Positions 14,244-22,900 of a DNA stretch of 24,174 nucleotides are shown in pieces. Position 1 is the first letter of the stretch; each line of letters opens with the position of its first letter. Below the pieces are notes generated by a model, which saw nothing but the letters and a program-made list of their open reading frames with translations, made no database searches and had not been told where the DNA came from. The stretch is from JAFGBH01 sp964430915 (GTDB lineage: Bacteria > Desulfobacterota > Syntrophia > Syntrophales > UBA2210), in the NCBI GenBank assembly GCA_964430915.1, contig CAYSHT010000017.1, forward strand, positions 1 through 24,174, given 5' to 3'. Made by a program: the position numbers and the translations under genes.

Positions 14244-15593
14244 GTGAAAAACAGTCCCCGCGGTCTTGCATCTCTCATATTGACGAGGATTGAAGAAGAA
14301 AGGGCCTTTGCGGAACCGCTTCTCGATTCTTTACTCTCCAGAAGTAGCCTTGCTCTGCAAAAGGACAAGAATCTCTGTACCCAGCTTGTCTATGGAACGC
14401 TCCGCATGCGGAACCGTATTGATTGGATACTGAGGTCTCTCTATAAAGGTGATTACGAATCGATGGAGAGGGGATTGAAAAATATTCTCAGGGTTGCCCT
14501 CTATCAGATTATCTTTACCGACAGGATTCCCTCCTATGCCGCCGTCGATGAGGCCGTCAAGATAACCAAAAAGGAATATTCCGGGCGCGACCGCCTGGTA
14601 AACGGTATCCTTCGAAATGCTATACGGAAAATGGATGAAATACAGTATCCCCAATTTGACGAAGATCCGGAACGGCATATCTCCGTTTATCATTCCCATC
14701 CCTTGTGGCTTGTGAAAAAGTGGATAAAAAAGTTCGGTGCTGAAGAAACATGTAAGCTATGCAGAAGCAGCAATGAGATACCCCCTGCGACACTCAGGGT
14801 AAACGAACTCAAGATGACTCGTTCCGAAGTGATTGAGAAGCTCTCGGCAGAGGGTGTCGAGGCCAGACCGACGAAGATTTCACCCGAGGGCGTGGAAGTT
14901 TCAGGCCTTTCGGCCCCTCCGAGCGAGATGGCACTCTTTAAGGAGGGAATGTTACAGTTTCAGGATGAGGCATCCCAGATTGTTTCACACCTCTTAGATC
15001 CCCGACCGGGAGATTCTATTCTCGATCTCTGCGCCGGCTCGGGAATAAAAACGACCCATATGGCGGCATTGATGAAAAACCGGGGAACCATTCTTGCCCT
15101 GGATATACAAGGGAAAAAACTTGAAAATTTGAAAGAGATGTCGTGCAGGATGGGAGCGTCCATTATCGAATGCATGACTGGCGACGCAACGGAGGATCTC
15201 GGCGAGGGATACCATGGCAAATTCGACAGAGTTCTCGTTGATGCACCCTGCTCGGGTCTCGGGACGGTGCGAAGAAAGCCCGAGATAAAATGGCATACCA
15301 CGGAGAAAGCGATAAAAAACATGGCTGCCCTTCAGAAAAAGATATTGAATAGATCGGCAGCATATCTTAAAAGGGGAGGAATCCTTGCATACAGCACCTG
15401 TACAATAACAGTTGAGGAGAATGAGGAGATAATACAAGATTTCCTGGAGAAAAATAAAGAGTTCCGATGCGGCCGTCCATCAGGTGAATCGATACAGGAT
15501 ATGATTGGCAATGATGATTTTTTCAGGGCCTATCCTCACCGCGACGGAATGGACGGATTCTTCGGTGCCTTATTAGTAAAGGAGGAAGTTTGA
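14244..15593 (+). CDS. rsmB: 16S rRNA (cytosine(967)-C(5))-methyltransferase RsmB
   Basis: RsmB methylates C967 of 16S rRNA using S-adenosylmethionine. The 449-residue protein has an N-terminal NusB-like RNA-binding domain (about 1-140, with RVALYQIIF and LVNGILRNAIRK). The methyltransferase domain follows: SAM motif DLCAGSGIKTTH (261-272), ALDIQGKKLENL, and motif IV LVDAPCSGLGT with D333 and C336. Motif VI is AYSTCTI, with the catalytic cysteine C386. The end, MDGFFGALLVK, is typical. Translation appears to start at GTG 14244. An ATG two bases earlier runs straight into a stop (ATGTGA), and AAGGT lies upstream. Pairing with fmt in one transcription direction is common in bacteria. Confidence 0.95.
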   Translation: MKNSPRGLASLILTRIEEERAFAEPLLDSLLSRSSLALQKDKNLCTQLVYGTLRMRNRIDWILRSLYKGDYESMERGLKNILRVALYQIIFTDRIPSYAAVDEAVKITKKEYSGRDRLVNGILRNAIRKMDEIQYPQFDEDPERHISVYHSHPLWLVKKWIKKFGAEETCKLCRSSNEIPPATLRVNELKMTRSEVIEKLSAEGVEARPTKISPEGVEVSGLSAPPSEMALFKEGMLQFQDEASQIVSHLLDPRPGDSILDLCAGSGIKTTHMAALMKNRGTILALDIQGKKLENLKEMSCRMGASIIECMTGDATEDLGEGYHGKFDRVLVDAPCSGLGTVRRKPEIKWHTTEKAIKNMAALQKKILNRSAAYLKRGGILAYSTCTITVEENEEIIQDFLEKNKEFRCGRPSGESIQDMIGNDDFFRAYPHRDGMDGFFGALLVKEEV

Positions 15594-15594
15594 T

Positions 15595-16176
15595 ATGGAA
15601 GGCAAGAAACCAACGCGGGAAGAAGCGCTGAAACTGCTTCATGAGTATAATAAAAACGATAGTCTTCGCAAACACGCCTTGGCCGTCGAGGCGGTGATGC
15701 GCTACTCGGCGAGAAAGCGTGGTGAAGATGAGGATAAGTGGGGGATTATCGGTCTCGTTCATGACCTGGACTATGAAAAGTTTCCCGATCAGCACTGCGC
15801 CAAGAGCAAGGAAATTCTCGAAGAGCATAACTGGCCCGAGGAATATGTCCGTGCCGTCATCTCTCACGGATGGGGATTGTGCTACGATGTGGAACCGAAA
15901 AGTACCTTGGAGATGACCCTCTTTGCCATTGATGAGATGACGGGGCTTGTAACAGCGAATGCCCTCGTGAGGCCCTCCAAGAGCGTGATGGATATGTCGG
16001 TAAAATCGGTAAAAAAGAAGTGGAAATCGCCCGCCTTTGCCGCCGGCGTGGACCGCTCGATTATCCAGAAGGGTGCCGAAATGCTCGGCGTCGAAATCTC
16101 AGAGCTTATCGAAGATACCATCATGGGGATGAGAGAGGTGGCCGATGCAATAGGCCTGAAAGGGAACCCTGCCTGA
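15595..16176 (+). CDS. HD/HDIG-domain protein
   Basis: This 193-residue protein contains an HD-type metal-dependent phosphohydrolase domain. H27 is in the KHALAVEAVMR helix, the paired H56-D57 in GLVHDLDYEKFPDQH, H91 in VISHGWG, and D113 in the AIDEMTGLV helix. The arrangement matches small stand-alone HDIG proteins of unknown substrate, often described only as HD superfamily hydrolases. No sensor or cyclase domain is attached and there is no signal peptide. The ATG at 15595 is one base after the rsmB stop, with a strong AAAGGAGG ribosome site inside the rsmB end. It is therefore translationally linked to rsmB. Confidence 0.88.
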   Translation: MEGKKPTREEALKLLHEYNKNDSLRKHALAVEAVMRYSARKRGEDEDKWGIIGLVHDLDYEKFPDQHCAKSKEILEEHNWPEEYVRAVISHGWGLCYDVEPKSTLEMTLFAIDEMTGLVTANALVRPSKSVMDMSVKSVKKKWKSPAFAAGVDRSIIQKGAEMLGVEISELIEDTIMGMREVADAIGLKGNPA

Positions 16177-16226
16177 TTGTATAAGTCTCAGTGGTAATTT
16201 TTTATTCGTTTGCCTGAGGATTGATG

Positions 16227-16243
16227 TCCGTGCCCCGCACGGA
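16227..16243. terminator. Hairpin between convergent genes
   Basis: TCCGTGC pairs perfectly with GCACGGA around a CCC loop in the short gap between the HD-domain gene and the convergent small exported protein. No T run follows on either strand, so it may be a bidirectional pausing or stabilising hairpin and not a classical terminator. Confidence 0.45.
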
Positions 16244-16255
16244 TCAGCTGCCGCT

Positions 16256-16744
16256 TCATGTGGTGCACTTTTCTGCGCTCCATATCCCCGAGCCGTAGAT
16301 GCCATCTCCCCAGGTTGCTTCCCAACTGATGTCACCTTCTACCATGCCGACTATTCGTGTGCCGAGATTATCAATAAGTCCTGTATAGAATGTTACCGTC
16401 AGATCAATAGCCTCATCATCATTCCAGGCGATAATCTCGAGTTCATCCCCGTTGACTGTTCCCTCTCCTTCACATTGATATACGGTATATCCCTGTCCAG
16501 CAGGGGTCACGAATGAGCCCGTGAACGTCACATTCTTTCCGTCCTGGGTGAAGACAAACCGTTGTGGTTCAGACTTTCCGGGCTCGTCATCCCAGCCGTA
16601 GGTAAAATCCCATTCACCTTCTATGTTGGCAGTGGGTTTCGATTTTTCGTCGTCGCCGCCCGTACCGATGATCGTGATGAAACCGAATACTATTAGAATG
16701 GCCAGAGCCGAATATTTGAACAGTGTGTTGAGTTTTTGCCTCAT
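16256..16744 (-). CDS. Small exported or membrane-anchored protein of unknown function
   Basis: I do not recognise a functional family. The 162-residue product starts MRQKLNTLFKY and continues with a hydrophobic stretch ALAILIVFGFITIIGTGG followed by an acidic linker. An N-terminus ending in IIGTGG or IIGSGG is familiar from many Desulfobacterota exported proteins. There is no lipobox cysteine, so it is not an ordinary lipoprotein. The mature part (about residues 40-160) is acidic, rich in Trp, Gly, Thr and Asp, and predicted to be beta strands (EGEWDFTYGWDD, FVFTQDGKNVTFTGSF, GTVNGDELEIIAW, GTRIVGMVEGDISWEATW). That layout recalls small lipocalin-like or META-like beta-barrel domains, though this is only an impression. 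GGGAG lies eight bases before the ATG. It is divergent from the next MBL gene. Confidence 0.7.
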   Translation of the reverse strand: MRQKLNTLFKYSALAILIVFGFITIIGTGGDDEKSKPTANIEGEWDFTYGWDDEPGKSEPQRFVFTQDGKNVTFTGSFVTPAGQGYTVYQCEGEGTVNGDELEIIAWNDDEAIDLTVTFYTGLIDNLGTRIVGMVEGDISWEATWGDGIYGSGIWSAEKCTT

Positions 16745-16953
16745 GAGTTGGACTCCCTCTCTTTTTTCTTGTGCATGTCAAAATCGCATGGAGAACGATT
16801 AATTTTCGATACCACAGAAGAAGAACCTCCTTCAAGGATATTTGAAATAATTCGAAAAAAACGTGGGTTTTTAGTGAAATATTTGATAATTGAAATATAG
16901 CGGTGTCTGTGATAGAGCCCTGAATGTTTGGGGAAAGGCGACGGTGTGAAAAG

Positions 16954-17583
16954 ATGTTTCTGAGACAGATGCAGGTAGGCCACATGGCAGTTATGGCCTA
17001 TATCGTGGGTGATCAGGTAAGCGGCGAAGGTCTGGTGATAGACCCGGCTGCAAATACCGACGATATCATTCTGGAAGCTAAAAAGAATGACATTGAAATC
17101 AAATATATTGTGAATACCCACGGACATGTCGACCATATCTCGGGCAACAAAGACATGAAGGCCAAAACGGGGGCGAAGATAGTCGTCCATGAGGATGATG
17201 CCGACATGCTGGTTTCGACGCCATCCATGGTTCTCAAAATGTTTGGTGCCAAACCGTCGCCTCCGGCAGATATTACCGTAAAGGATGGTGACACTATTCG
17301 TGTCGGAAGTGTTGAACTGAAAGTGATTCACACGCCGGGACATACTCCCGGAGGAATGTCTCTTTACATCCCCGGGTATGTCTTTACGGGGGACACCCTT
17401 TTTGTCGAAAGTGTTGGAAGAACAGACCTTCCCGGGGCATCCTGGCCTCTTATGTATAAGGCGATAGTGGAAAAACTGATGACGCTGCCCGAAGATACGG
17501 TTATCCTTCCCGGGCATAATTATGGAAGGACATCAACATCCACGATAGAACGGGAAAAGAAAAACAATCCCTTTTTGAGATAA
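16954..17583 (+). CDS. MBL-fold hydrolase, glyoxalase II-like (YcbL type)
   Basis: This 209-residue cytosolic metallo-beta-lactamase-fold protein has the glyoxalase II-type metal site. The first site is THGHVDH (H56, H58, D60, H61), then HTPGHTPGG (H130), FTGDTLF (D147) and LPGHNYGRTSTSTIE (H188). The short length, lacking the C-terminal helical lid of classical glyoxalase II, matches YcbL-like type II thiolesterases. Likely substrates are acylated small thiols, not determinable here. An ATG at 16924 in the same frame lacks a ribosome site and adds MFGERRRCEK, so 16954 is preferred, though its own site is weak. purC starts 14 bases after the stop. Confidence 0.88.
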   Translation: MFLRQMQVGHMAVMAYIVGDQVSGEGLVIDPAANTDDIILEAKKNDIEIKYIVNTHGHVDHISGNKDMKAKTGAKIVVHEDDADMLVSTPSMVLKMFGAKPSPPADITVKDGDTIRVGSVELKVIHTPGHTPGGMSLYIPGYVFTGDTLFVESVGRTDLPGASWPLMYKAIVEKLMTLPEDTVILPGHNYGRTSTSTIEREKKNNPFLR

Positions 17584-17597
17584 TGTGAGGTTATGAA

Positions 17598-18482
17598 GTG
17601 GTTGACAGGGGAGTAGCAAAGACGGATTTCAAAGACCTGAAATTCATTAACCGGGGAAAGGTGCGGGATTTATACGAAGTAGACGATTCCCTCCTTATTG
17701 TTGCGACGGACAGAATTTCCGCCTTTGATGTGATAATGCCCAATTCCATACCTGGAAAAGGCAAGATCCTGACACAGATATCCGCATTCTGGTTTCGTGA
17801 AATGGAAGATATTGTGGAAAATCATCTCATATCGACACGGGTCGAGGAATTTCCCGAAAAATGCCGCCCCTACGAGGAGGAGCTTCGGGAGAGAAGTATG
17901 CTTGTAAGGAAGACGACTCCCTTGCCCGTCGAATGTGTGGTGAGAGGATATCTCGCAGGTTCGGGCTGGAAAGACTATTCGGATGGGAAACCCGTTTCCG
18001 GTGTAGTTCTACCCGGAGGTTTAAAGGAGTCTTCAAGGCTTTCGGAGCCGATTTTCACGCCCTCAACCAAGGCAGAAGAAGGGGAACATGACGCGCCGAT
18101 AACAAGGGAGGAGATGGAAAATATAGTCGGGCGTGAACTGACCGAAAAGGTTGTCGATATATCGATGAAGATTTATTCCAGGGCCTCGGTGACTGCCGAG
18201 AAGAAGGGAATTATCATCGCCGATACAAAGATGGAGTTTGGCATTTTAGACAATAAACTGATTCTTATCGATGAGCTTCTGACTCCCGATTCTTCGAGGT
18301 TTTGGCCAAGGGATGATTTTGAAGAGGGGAGGTCTCAAAAGAGTTTTGATAAGCAGTTTCTAAGGGATTATCTCCTCTCGACAAACTGGGACAAAAGGCC
18401 GCCCGCCCCCGAATTACCCGAGGATATCATAGAGAAAACAAAGGAAAAATATGAAGAGGCCCTGAAGTATATCCTTTCATAA
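17598..18482 (+). CDS. purC: Phosphoribosylaminoimidazolesuccinocarboxamide (SAICAR) synthase
   Basis: PurC joins CAIR and L-aspartate with ATP to form SAICAR in purine synthesis. The 294-residue protein has the family order: GKVRDLYEV (residues 20-28, ATP-binding hairpin), ATDRISAFDV (36-45), the VRGYLAGSGWKDY signature, TPSTKAEEGEHD, and the LIDELLTPDSSRFWP segment near the C-terminus. The length corresponds to the longer, yeast-like bacterial PurC form. The start is GTG at 17598 with GAGGT upstream. The nearby ATG at 17593 is in another frame and stops after a few codons. It follows the MBL hydrolase closely, so the two are likely cotranscribed. Confidence 0.96.
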   Translation: MVDRGVAKTDFKDLKFINRGKVRDLYEVDDSLLIVATDRISAFDVIMPNSIPGKGKILTQISAFWFREMEDIVENHLISTRVEEFPEKCRPYEEELRERSMLVRKTTPLPVECVVRGYLAGSGWKDYSDGKPVSGVVLPGGLKESSRLSEPIFTPSTKAEEGEHDAPITREEMENIVGRELTEKVVDISMKIYSRASVTAEKKGIIIADTKMEFGILDNKLILIDELLTPDSSRFWPRDDFEEGRSQKSFDKQFLRDYLLSTNWDKRPPAPELPEDIIEKTKEKYEEALKYILS

Positions 18483-18487
18483 TACCC

Positions 18488-18523
18488 TTAAATCTTGACA
18501 TCTGTGAGAACCGTTAATATTTT
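18488..18523 (+). promoter_or_regulatory. Sigma70-type promoter for dnaJ
   Basis: TTGACA (18495-18500), a 17-base spacer and TATTTT (18518-18523) form a near-ideal promoter 80 bases before the dnaJ ATG. The -35 box is embedded in TTAAATCTTGACA, which recurs exactly upstream of carB. There is no CIRCE operator and no obvious heat-shock sigma box. Confidence 0.7.
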
Positions 18524-18603
18524 AAGACGATAACAGCAGTGTGTTTACGCTGCGAATTCCTAATCCAGTATCAAAAATTAAATAGTCAGAATATCGAGCC
18601 TCT

Positions 18604-19662
18604 ATGAAGAACGATTATTATAAAATCCTTAAAGTAGATAGAAACGCCTCAAATGAGGAAATAAAAAAGGCCTATAGAAAGAAAGCACTGAAATACCATC
18701 CTGACAGAAATCCCGGCGATAACAAAGCGGAGGAGATGTTCAAAGAAGCGGCTGAGGCCTATGAGGTCTTAAGTGACCCCGAAAAAAGGGATATTTACAA
18801 TCGATTCGGACACGAGGGCCTGAGGGGGAGGGGCTTTCAGGGATTTTCCGGTTTTGATGATATTTTTTCAAGTTTTGGTGACATATTTGAGGATGTCTTC
18901 GGATTCAGGACGGGAAGGACACGATCGAGAACCGCAGCTCGTCAGGGAGCGGATCTTCGTTACGACCTTTCCATATCATTCATGGATGCTGTCTTTGGCA
19001 CAACTCCTGAGATAGAAATAGAAAAATTTGAGAGATGCGAAAAATGCGGCGGTACGGGTGCCACACCCGGAACGGAACCTGTCGTCTGCCCGACCTGCAG
19101 AGGGATGGGGCAGGTTACAAAATCGAGCGGGTTTTTTACCGTCAGTTCTACCTGTCCTCAGTGTGGTGGTGCGGGGAGAATCATAGAGAACCCATGTAAA
19201 AACTGCAGGGGAACCGGTAAGGCCGGAAAAGTAAAGTCCATGCAGCTCAAAATTCCTCCGGGAGTCGAAACAGGTTCGCGCCTCAGGCTTCGTGGAGAAG
19301 GTGAAGAGGGAGAATTCGGCGGACCGAAGGGCGACCTCTATGTTTTTATCTATGTGGATCCCCATGAATTTTTTGAGAGGGACGGAAATGATATACTGTG
19401 CCGGATTCCCCTTTCCATGACCATTGCCGCACTTGGAGGAAACATAGAAGTTCCTACGCTGAACGGTAATGAAAAAATTAAAATACCGAAAGGAACACAG
19501 CACGGCAAGATTTTTAGAATCAAAGGCAAGGGTGTTCCTCATCTGAGAGGATACGGACGAGGAGATCAACTTGTCCAGACACTGATCGAAATACCGACAA
19601 ACTTAAGCAAAAAGGAAGAAAACCTTCTCAAGGAATTGGCAAAACTGCGCGATGAAATTTAG
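18604..19662 (+). CDS. dnaJ: Chaperone DnaJ (Hsp40, type I)
   Basis: DnaJ delivers unfolded proteins to DnaK and stimulates its ATPase. The 352-residue protein has all type I parts. The J domain spans residues 1-70, with the HPD motif at 32-34 in YHPDRNPG. A Gly/Phe-rich linker covers about 70-105 (GFQGFSGFDDIF). Four zinc-binding CxxCxGxG repeats have cysteine pairs at 145/148, 162/165, 184/187 and 198/201. The C-terminal substrate domains include IPPGVETGSRLRLRGEGEEG. It is slightly shorter than the usual 370-380 residues, mainly through a short Gly/Phe region and C-terminus. dnaK and grpE are absent, so this may be a solitary dnaJ copy. Its own promoter lies just upstream. Confidence 0.96.
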   Translation: MKNDYYKILKVDRNASNEEIKKAYRKKALKYHPDRNPGDNKAEEMFKEAAEAYEVLSDPEKRDIYNRFGHEGLRGRGFQGFSGFDDIFSSFGDIFEDVFGFRTGRTRSRTAARQGADLRYDLSISFMDAVFGTTPEIEIEKFERCEKCGGTGATPGTEPVVCPTCRGMGQVTKSSGFFTVSSTCPQCGGAGRIIENPCKNCRGTGKAGKVKSMQLKIPPGVETGSRLRLRGEGEEGEFGGPKGDLYVFIYVDPHEFFERDGNDILCRIPLSMTIAALGGNIEVPTLNGNEKIKIPKGTQHGKIFRIKGKGVPHLRGYGRGDQLVQTLIEIPTNLSKKEENLLKELAKLRDEI

Positions 19663-19686
19663 GAGGAATTATTTATTTTCCTCACG

Positions 19687-19716
19687 AAGCACGCAAGAGG
19701 CATCTCAGAGCTTTTT
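19687..19716 (+). terminator. Weak possible terminator after dnaJ
   Basis: AAGC (19687-19690) can pair with GCTT (19710-19713) enclosing an inner GAG/CTC pairing, followed by a run of five T. The stem is short, so confidence is low. Nothing else nameable lies between the dnaJ stop and the carB promoter. Confidence 0.3.
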
Positions 19717-19738
19717 ATACTTCATTCAGACAATCATT

Positions 19739-19774
19739 TTAAATCTTGACAGGGAAGGGTGACTTCCTTATACT
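19739..19774 (+). promoter_or_regulatory. Sigma70-type promoter for carB
   Basis: TTGACA (19746-19751), exactly 17 bases, then TATACT (19769-19774) is a strong consensus promoter. The preceding bases TTAAATC are identical to those before the dnaJ -35 box. Transcription would start near 19781. Confidence 0.75.
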
Positions 19775-19994
19775 CCCCTCGCTTGAATATGACGGCCTTG
19801 TAAAAAAGTCGAGTAGTGTAAGGCTTTATTATCATTTTTGTTTTGGGGTATTTCCCATTAATTCCTCGTTTCCGAGGATTTATTGTAACTCTGTTGTATG
19901 CTTTCCCCCCTCCGCCGTCTGATCTTAGAAAATTTACTATACTGTGAGATATGACTCTTTGTGGAAGGGTTAAAGACTCAAAGGACAGGTATAT
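19775..19994 (+). promoter_or_regulatory. Long 5' leader of carB, possible attenuation region
   Basis: About 220 bases separate the promoter from the carB ATG, with no convincing gene inside. GCCTT (19795-19799) can pair with AAGGC (19820-19824), followed by a T-rich tract to about 19845. Further on, CCTCG/CGAGG (19864-19877) forms a small hairpin. A second -10-like TATACT lies at 19938-19943 without a good -35 box. The layout would permit transcription attenuation of pyrimidine genes, but no known riboswitch or PyrR-binding pattern is recognised. Confidence 0.35.
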
Positions 19995-22900
19995 ATGCCA
20001 CGTAGAACAGATATTAAGAAAATTATGATTATAGGATCGGGTCCCATCATTATAGGTCAGGCCTGCGAGTTTGATTATTCGGGAACACAGGCCTGCAAAG
20101 CACTCAAGAAGCTGGGATATGAGATCGTTCTTGTGAATTCCAATCCGGCAACAATTATGACCGATCCGGGAACGGCAGACGCTACTTATATTGAACCTCT
20201 CAACTTTCAATTTCTCAAAGAGATAATAGAGAAGGAGCGTCCCGACGCAATTCTCCCGAATCTTGGGGGACAGTCGGGACTCAATCTGACCTCCGAACTC
20301 TCACGGGGAGGTGTGCTCGAAGAATATGGGGTCGAGATTATCGGAGTAAATGTCGATGCTATAGAACGCGGTGAGGACAGGATAGCCTTTAAGGAAACCA
20401 TGGACAAGCTTGGGATAGAGATACCCCAAAGCGATCCCGCCTATACGGTTGAGGAAGCCGAAAAAATCGCAGAGAAACTCGGTTATCCCGTGGTGGTAAG
20501 GCCGGCCTATACGCTCGGCGGAACGGGGGGCGGTCTCGTATATAACAGAGAAGAACTCCATACGATAGCGAGCAGGGGAATTTCGGCAAGCCTGATCGGA
20601 CAGATACTTATCGAGGAATCGGTTCTGGGATGGGAAGAACTGGAACTCGAGGTGGTACGAGACTCAAAAAATCAGATGATTACCGTCTGTTTTATTGAGA
20701 ATGTTGATCCCATGGGTGTGCATACGGGAGATTCCTTCTGTACGGCACCGATGCTCACAATTTCTTCTGAACTCCAGGAGCGGCTTCAGAAATATTCCTA
20801 CGATATTGTCGAGGCAATCCAGGTTCTCGGCGGCACAAATGTTCAATTTGCCCACGATCCCGAAACGGGACGTGTGGTGGTGATAGAAATTAATCCCCGG
20901 ACCTCTCGTTCTTCTGCCCTTGCCTCAAAGGCCACAGGATTTCCAATAGCCCTTATCTCGTCAATGCTTGCAGCGGGTCTTACGCTGGATGAGATACCCT
21001 ACTGGAAAGAGGGTACACTGGAAAAATATAAGCCCTCGGGAGATTACGTGGTTGTAAAGTTTGCACGCTGGGCCTTTGAAAAATTTGAAGGGGCGATGGA
21101 TGAACTCGGCACTCAGATGAGGGCCGTCGGCGAAGTCATGAGTATCGGTAAAAACTATAAAGAGGCCCTTCAAAAGGCAATCAGGTCGCTCGAGATAAAT
21201 AGATACGGCCTCGGATTTGCCAGAGATTTCAATGACAAACCCCTGGAAGAACTACTAGGCCTCATGGCCAGACCTACCAGTGAACGGCAGTTTATTATGT
21301 ATGAGGCCCTTCGAAAGGGTGCGACGGTAGAAAAACTTCACAAGACGACCCATATCAAACAGTGGTTTATCGAGCAGATGAAAGAGCTCGTGGAACTGGA
21401 AGAGGAGATCCTGGCCTACAAAGGCGGACTGTTACCCGACGATCTGTTGAGAAGGGCGAAGAAAGACGGTTTTGCCGACCGGTATCTTTCGGAGCTTTTA
21501 GACTTGCCGGAGAAGGAGATACGTGAGCGGCGCATCTCCCTGGGTGCTACTCAGGGATGGGAGGCCGTTCCTGTGAGCGGCGTGGAAAATGCGGCCTATT
21601 ACTACTCGACCTATAACGCCCCCGATCAGGTGGATGCCTCCGACAGAAAGAAGATCATCGTTCTCGGTGGCGGACCGAATCGAATTGGTCAGGGGATCGA
21701 GTTCGATTACTGCTGTGTCCATGCCGCCTTTGCCCTTAAGGAAGAGGGATACGAAGCCATAATGATTAACTGTAATCCCGAGACAGTCTCAACGGATTAC
21801 GACACCTCTGATAAACTCTATTTTGAACCCCTTACCGTTGAAGATGTCCTGAGCATCTACGAGAAGGAAAAACCCCTTGGTGTTATTGTGCAGTTCGGGG
21901 GGCAGACACCCCTTAATATCGCGAATGAGCTTGCCGAAGCCGGTGTCAATATAATCGGCACGTCACCCGAAATGATTGACCTTGCAGAGGACCGGGACCG
22001 TTTCCGTAAGGTGATGGAAAAGCTGGGGATACCGGAGCCTGAATCGGGAATGGCGAGCAATTTTCAGGAGGCGGTCGATATTGCCGAAAGGATCGGGTAT
22101 CCATTAATGGTGCGACCCTCCTATGTTCTCGGTGGAAGGGGGATGGAGGTTGTCCTCGATGAAGAGATGCTCAAACGCTATATTGCTGCTGCGGTTGATG
22201 TGACTCCCGAGCGCCCCATACTGATCGACAAATTTCTCGAAAATGCAATTGAGGCGGAGGCTGATGCCATAGCGGACGGCACCGATGCATTTGTTCCGGC
22301 AATTATGGAGCATATTGAGTTTGCGGGAGTTCATTCCGGAGACTCTGCCTGCGTAATTCCTCCCATAAGCCTTTCAAAACGCCATATCGATACCATATAT
22401 GAATATAATAGAAAGATAGCAAAAGAGCTCAATGTGGTGGGGCTCATGAACATTCAGTATGCAATCATGGATGATGTTGTCTATATCCTTGAAGCAAATC
22501 CCCGCGCCTCGCGAACGGTTCCCCTGATTTCAAAGATCTGTGCCATATCGATGGCCCGTATCGCGACACAGTTGATGCTCGGAAAAAAACTGGAGGAACT
22601 TCGTCCCAAGGCTGCCGAAGTCCCTTATTTCGGAGTAAAAGAGGCCGTATTTCCCTTTAACATGTTTCCCGAAGTGGATCCCCTGCTCGGGCCGGAGATG
22701 CGGTCCACGGGAGAGGTCCTGGGTCTTGCTGATTCCTTTGGCCTTGCCTTTTTCAAGTCTCAGGAGGCAGCCCAGCAGGTGCTGCCAAGCACGGGTAACG
22801 TGCTCATTACCGTCCATGAAAAGGATAAGGGAGTGATAGTGGAGGTTGCCAGGGAATTCGAGAGGCTTGGATTCAGACTGATAACCACATCGGGAACGGG

